From: Trichoplusia ni
Taxonomy: Eukaryota; Arthropoda; Insecta; Lepidoptera; Noctuidae
Direction: 5' to 3'
Length of the DNA: 64,000 nt
Assembly: GCF_003590095.1 (NCBI RefSeq)
Contig: NC_039489.1
Coordinates: forward strand, 3,658,001 to 3,722,000
Under the pieces are notes generated by a model. It was given only the letters and a program-made list of their open reading frames with translations. It had not been told where the DNA came from and did not search any database. Both the position numbers and the translations under genes were made by a program. Of this stretch, positions 63,481 through 64,000 are shown in pieces (within the stretch, counting starts at the first letter, position 1; every line of letters begins with the position of its first letter).

Positions 63481-64000
63481 ATACACATTCCTGCTTCCCC
63501 TACTCTGTATGTTAGTGACATTTCTATAAATGTCAAAACGGACAGGAAAGGATTAAATGTTTGGAAATTATAGTTCTATTTATTACAATACATATTAAAA
63601 AAAGACCGAAGTTAATTGGTTAATCAACGACTTACATTTGTTGCGTGTAAAATAATTTTGTGTTCTTCGGTGTAGCTAGTCCGTTTCGCACTTGTCCTGT
63701 TATAGTTATTTGACCTATGCTTTTGACATCCTAACGTAAAGCCTGACCGTGCGATTGACCCGATACAATAAGTACAATTAGCAAGTCATCATATAAAAAT
63801 GTAGTCATTGAGAATGTCCGATAAGTAAGGTTTTCACAATCATTTCTTCCCTTATCAAGAGCTATAACAAATAAAACCTTCACCTAACCCATAGCAATTA
63901 CAAAACAAAGCTCTGACTATCTATCAGCTGTCTCTGTACTCATCACATTATACTAACCAACTGAAAAGATAACCATAATTAATTCCGCCGCTTGGCCGCC

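Larger units (their letters stand above)
45881..64000. other. Intergenic region downstream of hydroxylysine kinase
   Basis: No convincing gene. Reading frames are short and AT-driven. Contents that can be named are a 21-bp minisatellite at 48.3 kb, Helitron-like pieces, SINE pieces, a Harbinger-like MITE at 54.6 kb, a long-TIR MITE at 58.1 kb, several copies of a short dyad repeat and some hairpins, all listed separately. A GC-rich patch near 61170-61210 includes a short gcgcgcgc run. Stretches not listed show nothing I can interpret. Confidence 0.6.

Overview
The window looks like nuclear DNA from a moth or butterfly, most likely a noctuid-type lepidopteran. It is strongly AT-rich and gene-poor. 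The two protein-coding loci I can support have introns with standard GT..AG splice sites and animal-type products. The non-coding remainder is full of short interspersed repeats typical of Lepidoptera: tRNA-derived SINEs, small Helitron-like elements ending in CTAG, fold-back MITEs, and scraps of non-LTR retrotransposons. Repeat family labels come from memory of such genomes, not from a database search.

Layout. (1) Positions 1-12351 are read as intron upstream of a Dmrt gene. They hold no recognisable exon, only AT-rich DNA with scattered GC-rich islands and repeats. (2) 12352-13100 is the last coding exon of a doublesex/mab-3 related transcription factor of the DMRTA (DMA-domain) class, followed by a 3' UTR that may run to about 14375. 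The DM DNA-binding domain is not in the window and should lie to the left. (3) About 14.4-39.2 kb is intergenic, with two opposed G-rich/C-rich blocks near 18.1 and 18.7 kb, a LINE fragment, two copies of one SINE, Helitron-like copies and several hairpins. (4) 40652-45511 is a complete six-exon gene for hydroxylysine kinase (HYKK/AGPHD1 type, 369 aa), with a possible non-coding first exon near 39.27 kb. (5) About 45.9-64 kb is intergenic and repeat-rich. It contains a 21-bp minisatellite, a PIF/Harbinger-like MITE, and a 400-bp fold-back element with 115-bp terminal inverted repeats and a 9-bp target duplication.

The two genes lie on the same strand about 27 kb apart. One is a developmental regulator and the other a housekeeping amino-acid kinase, so nothing suggests shared function. 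I found no CRISPR array, rRNA gene, genuine tRNA gene or viral gene. I did not find a convincing new biological system. The observations most worth checking are the 400-bp fold-back element, an eight-copy short dyad repeat spread over the window, and the bounded Helitron-like copies.
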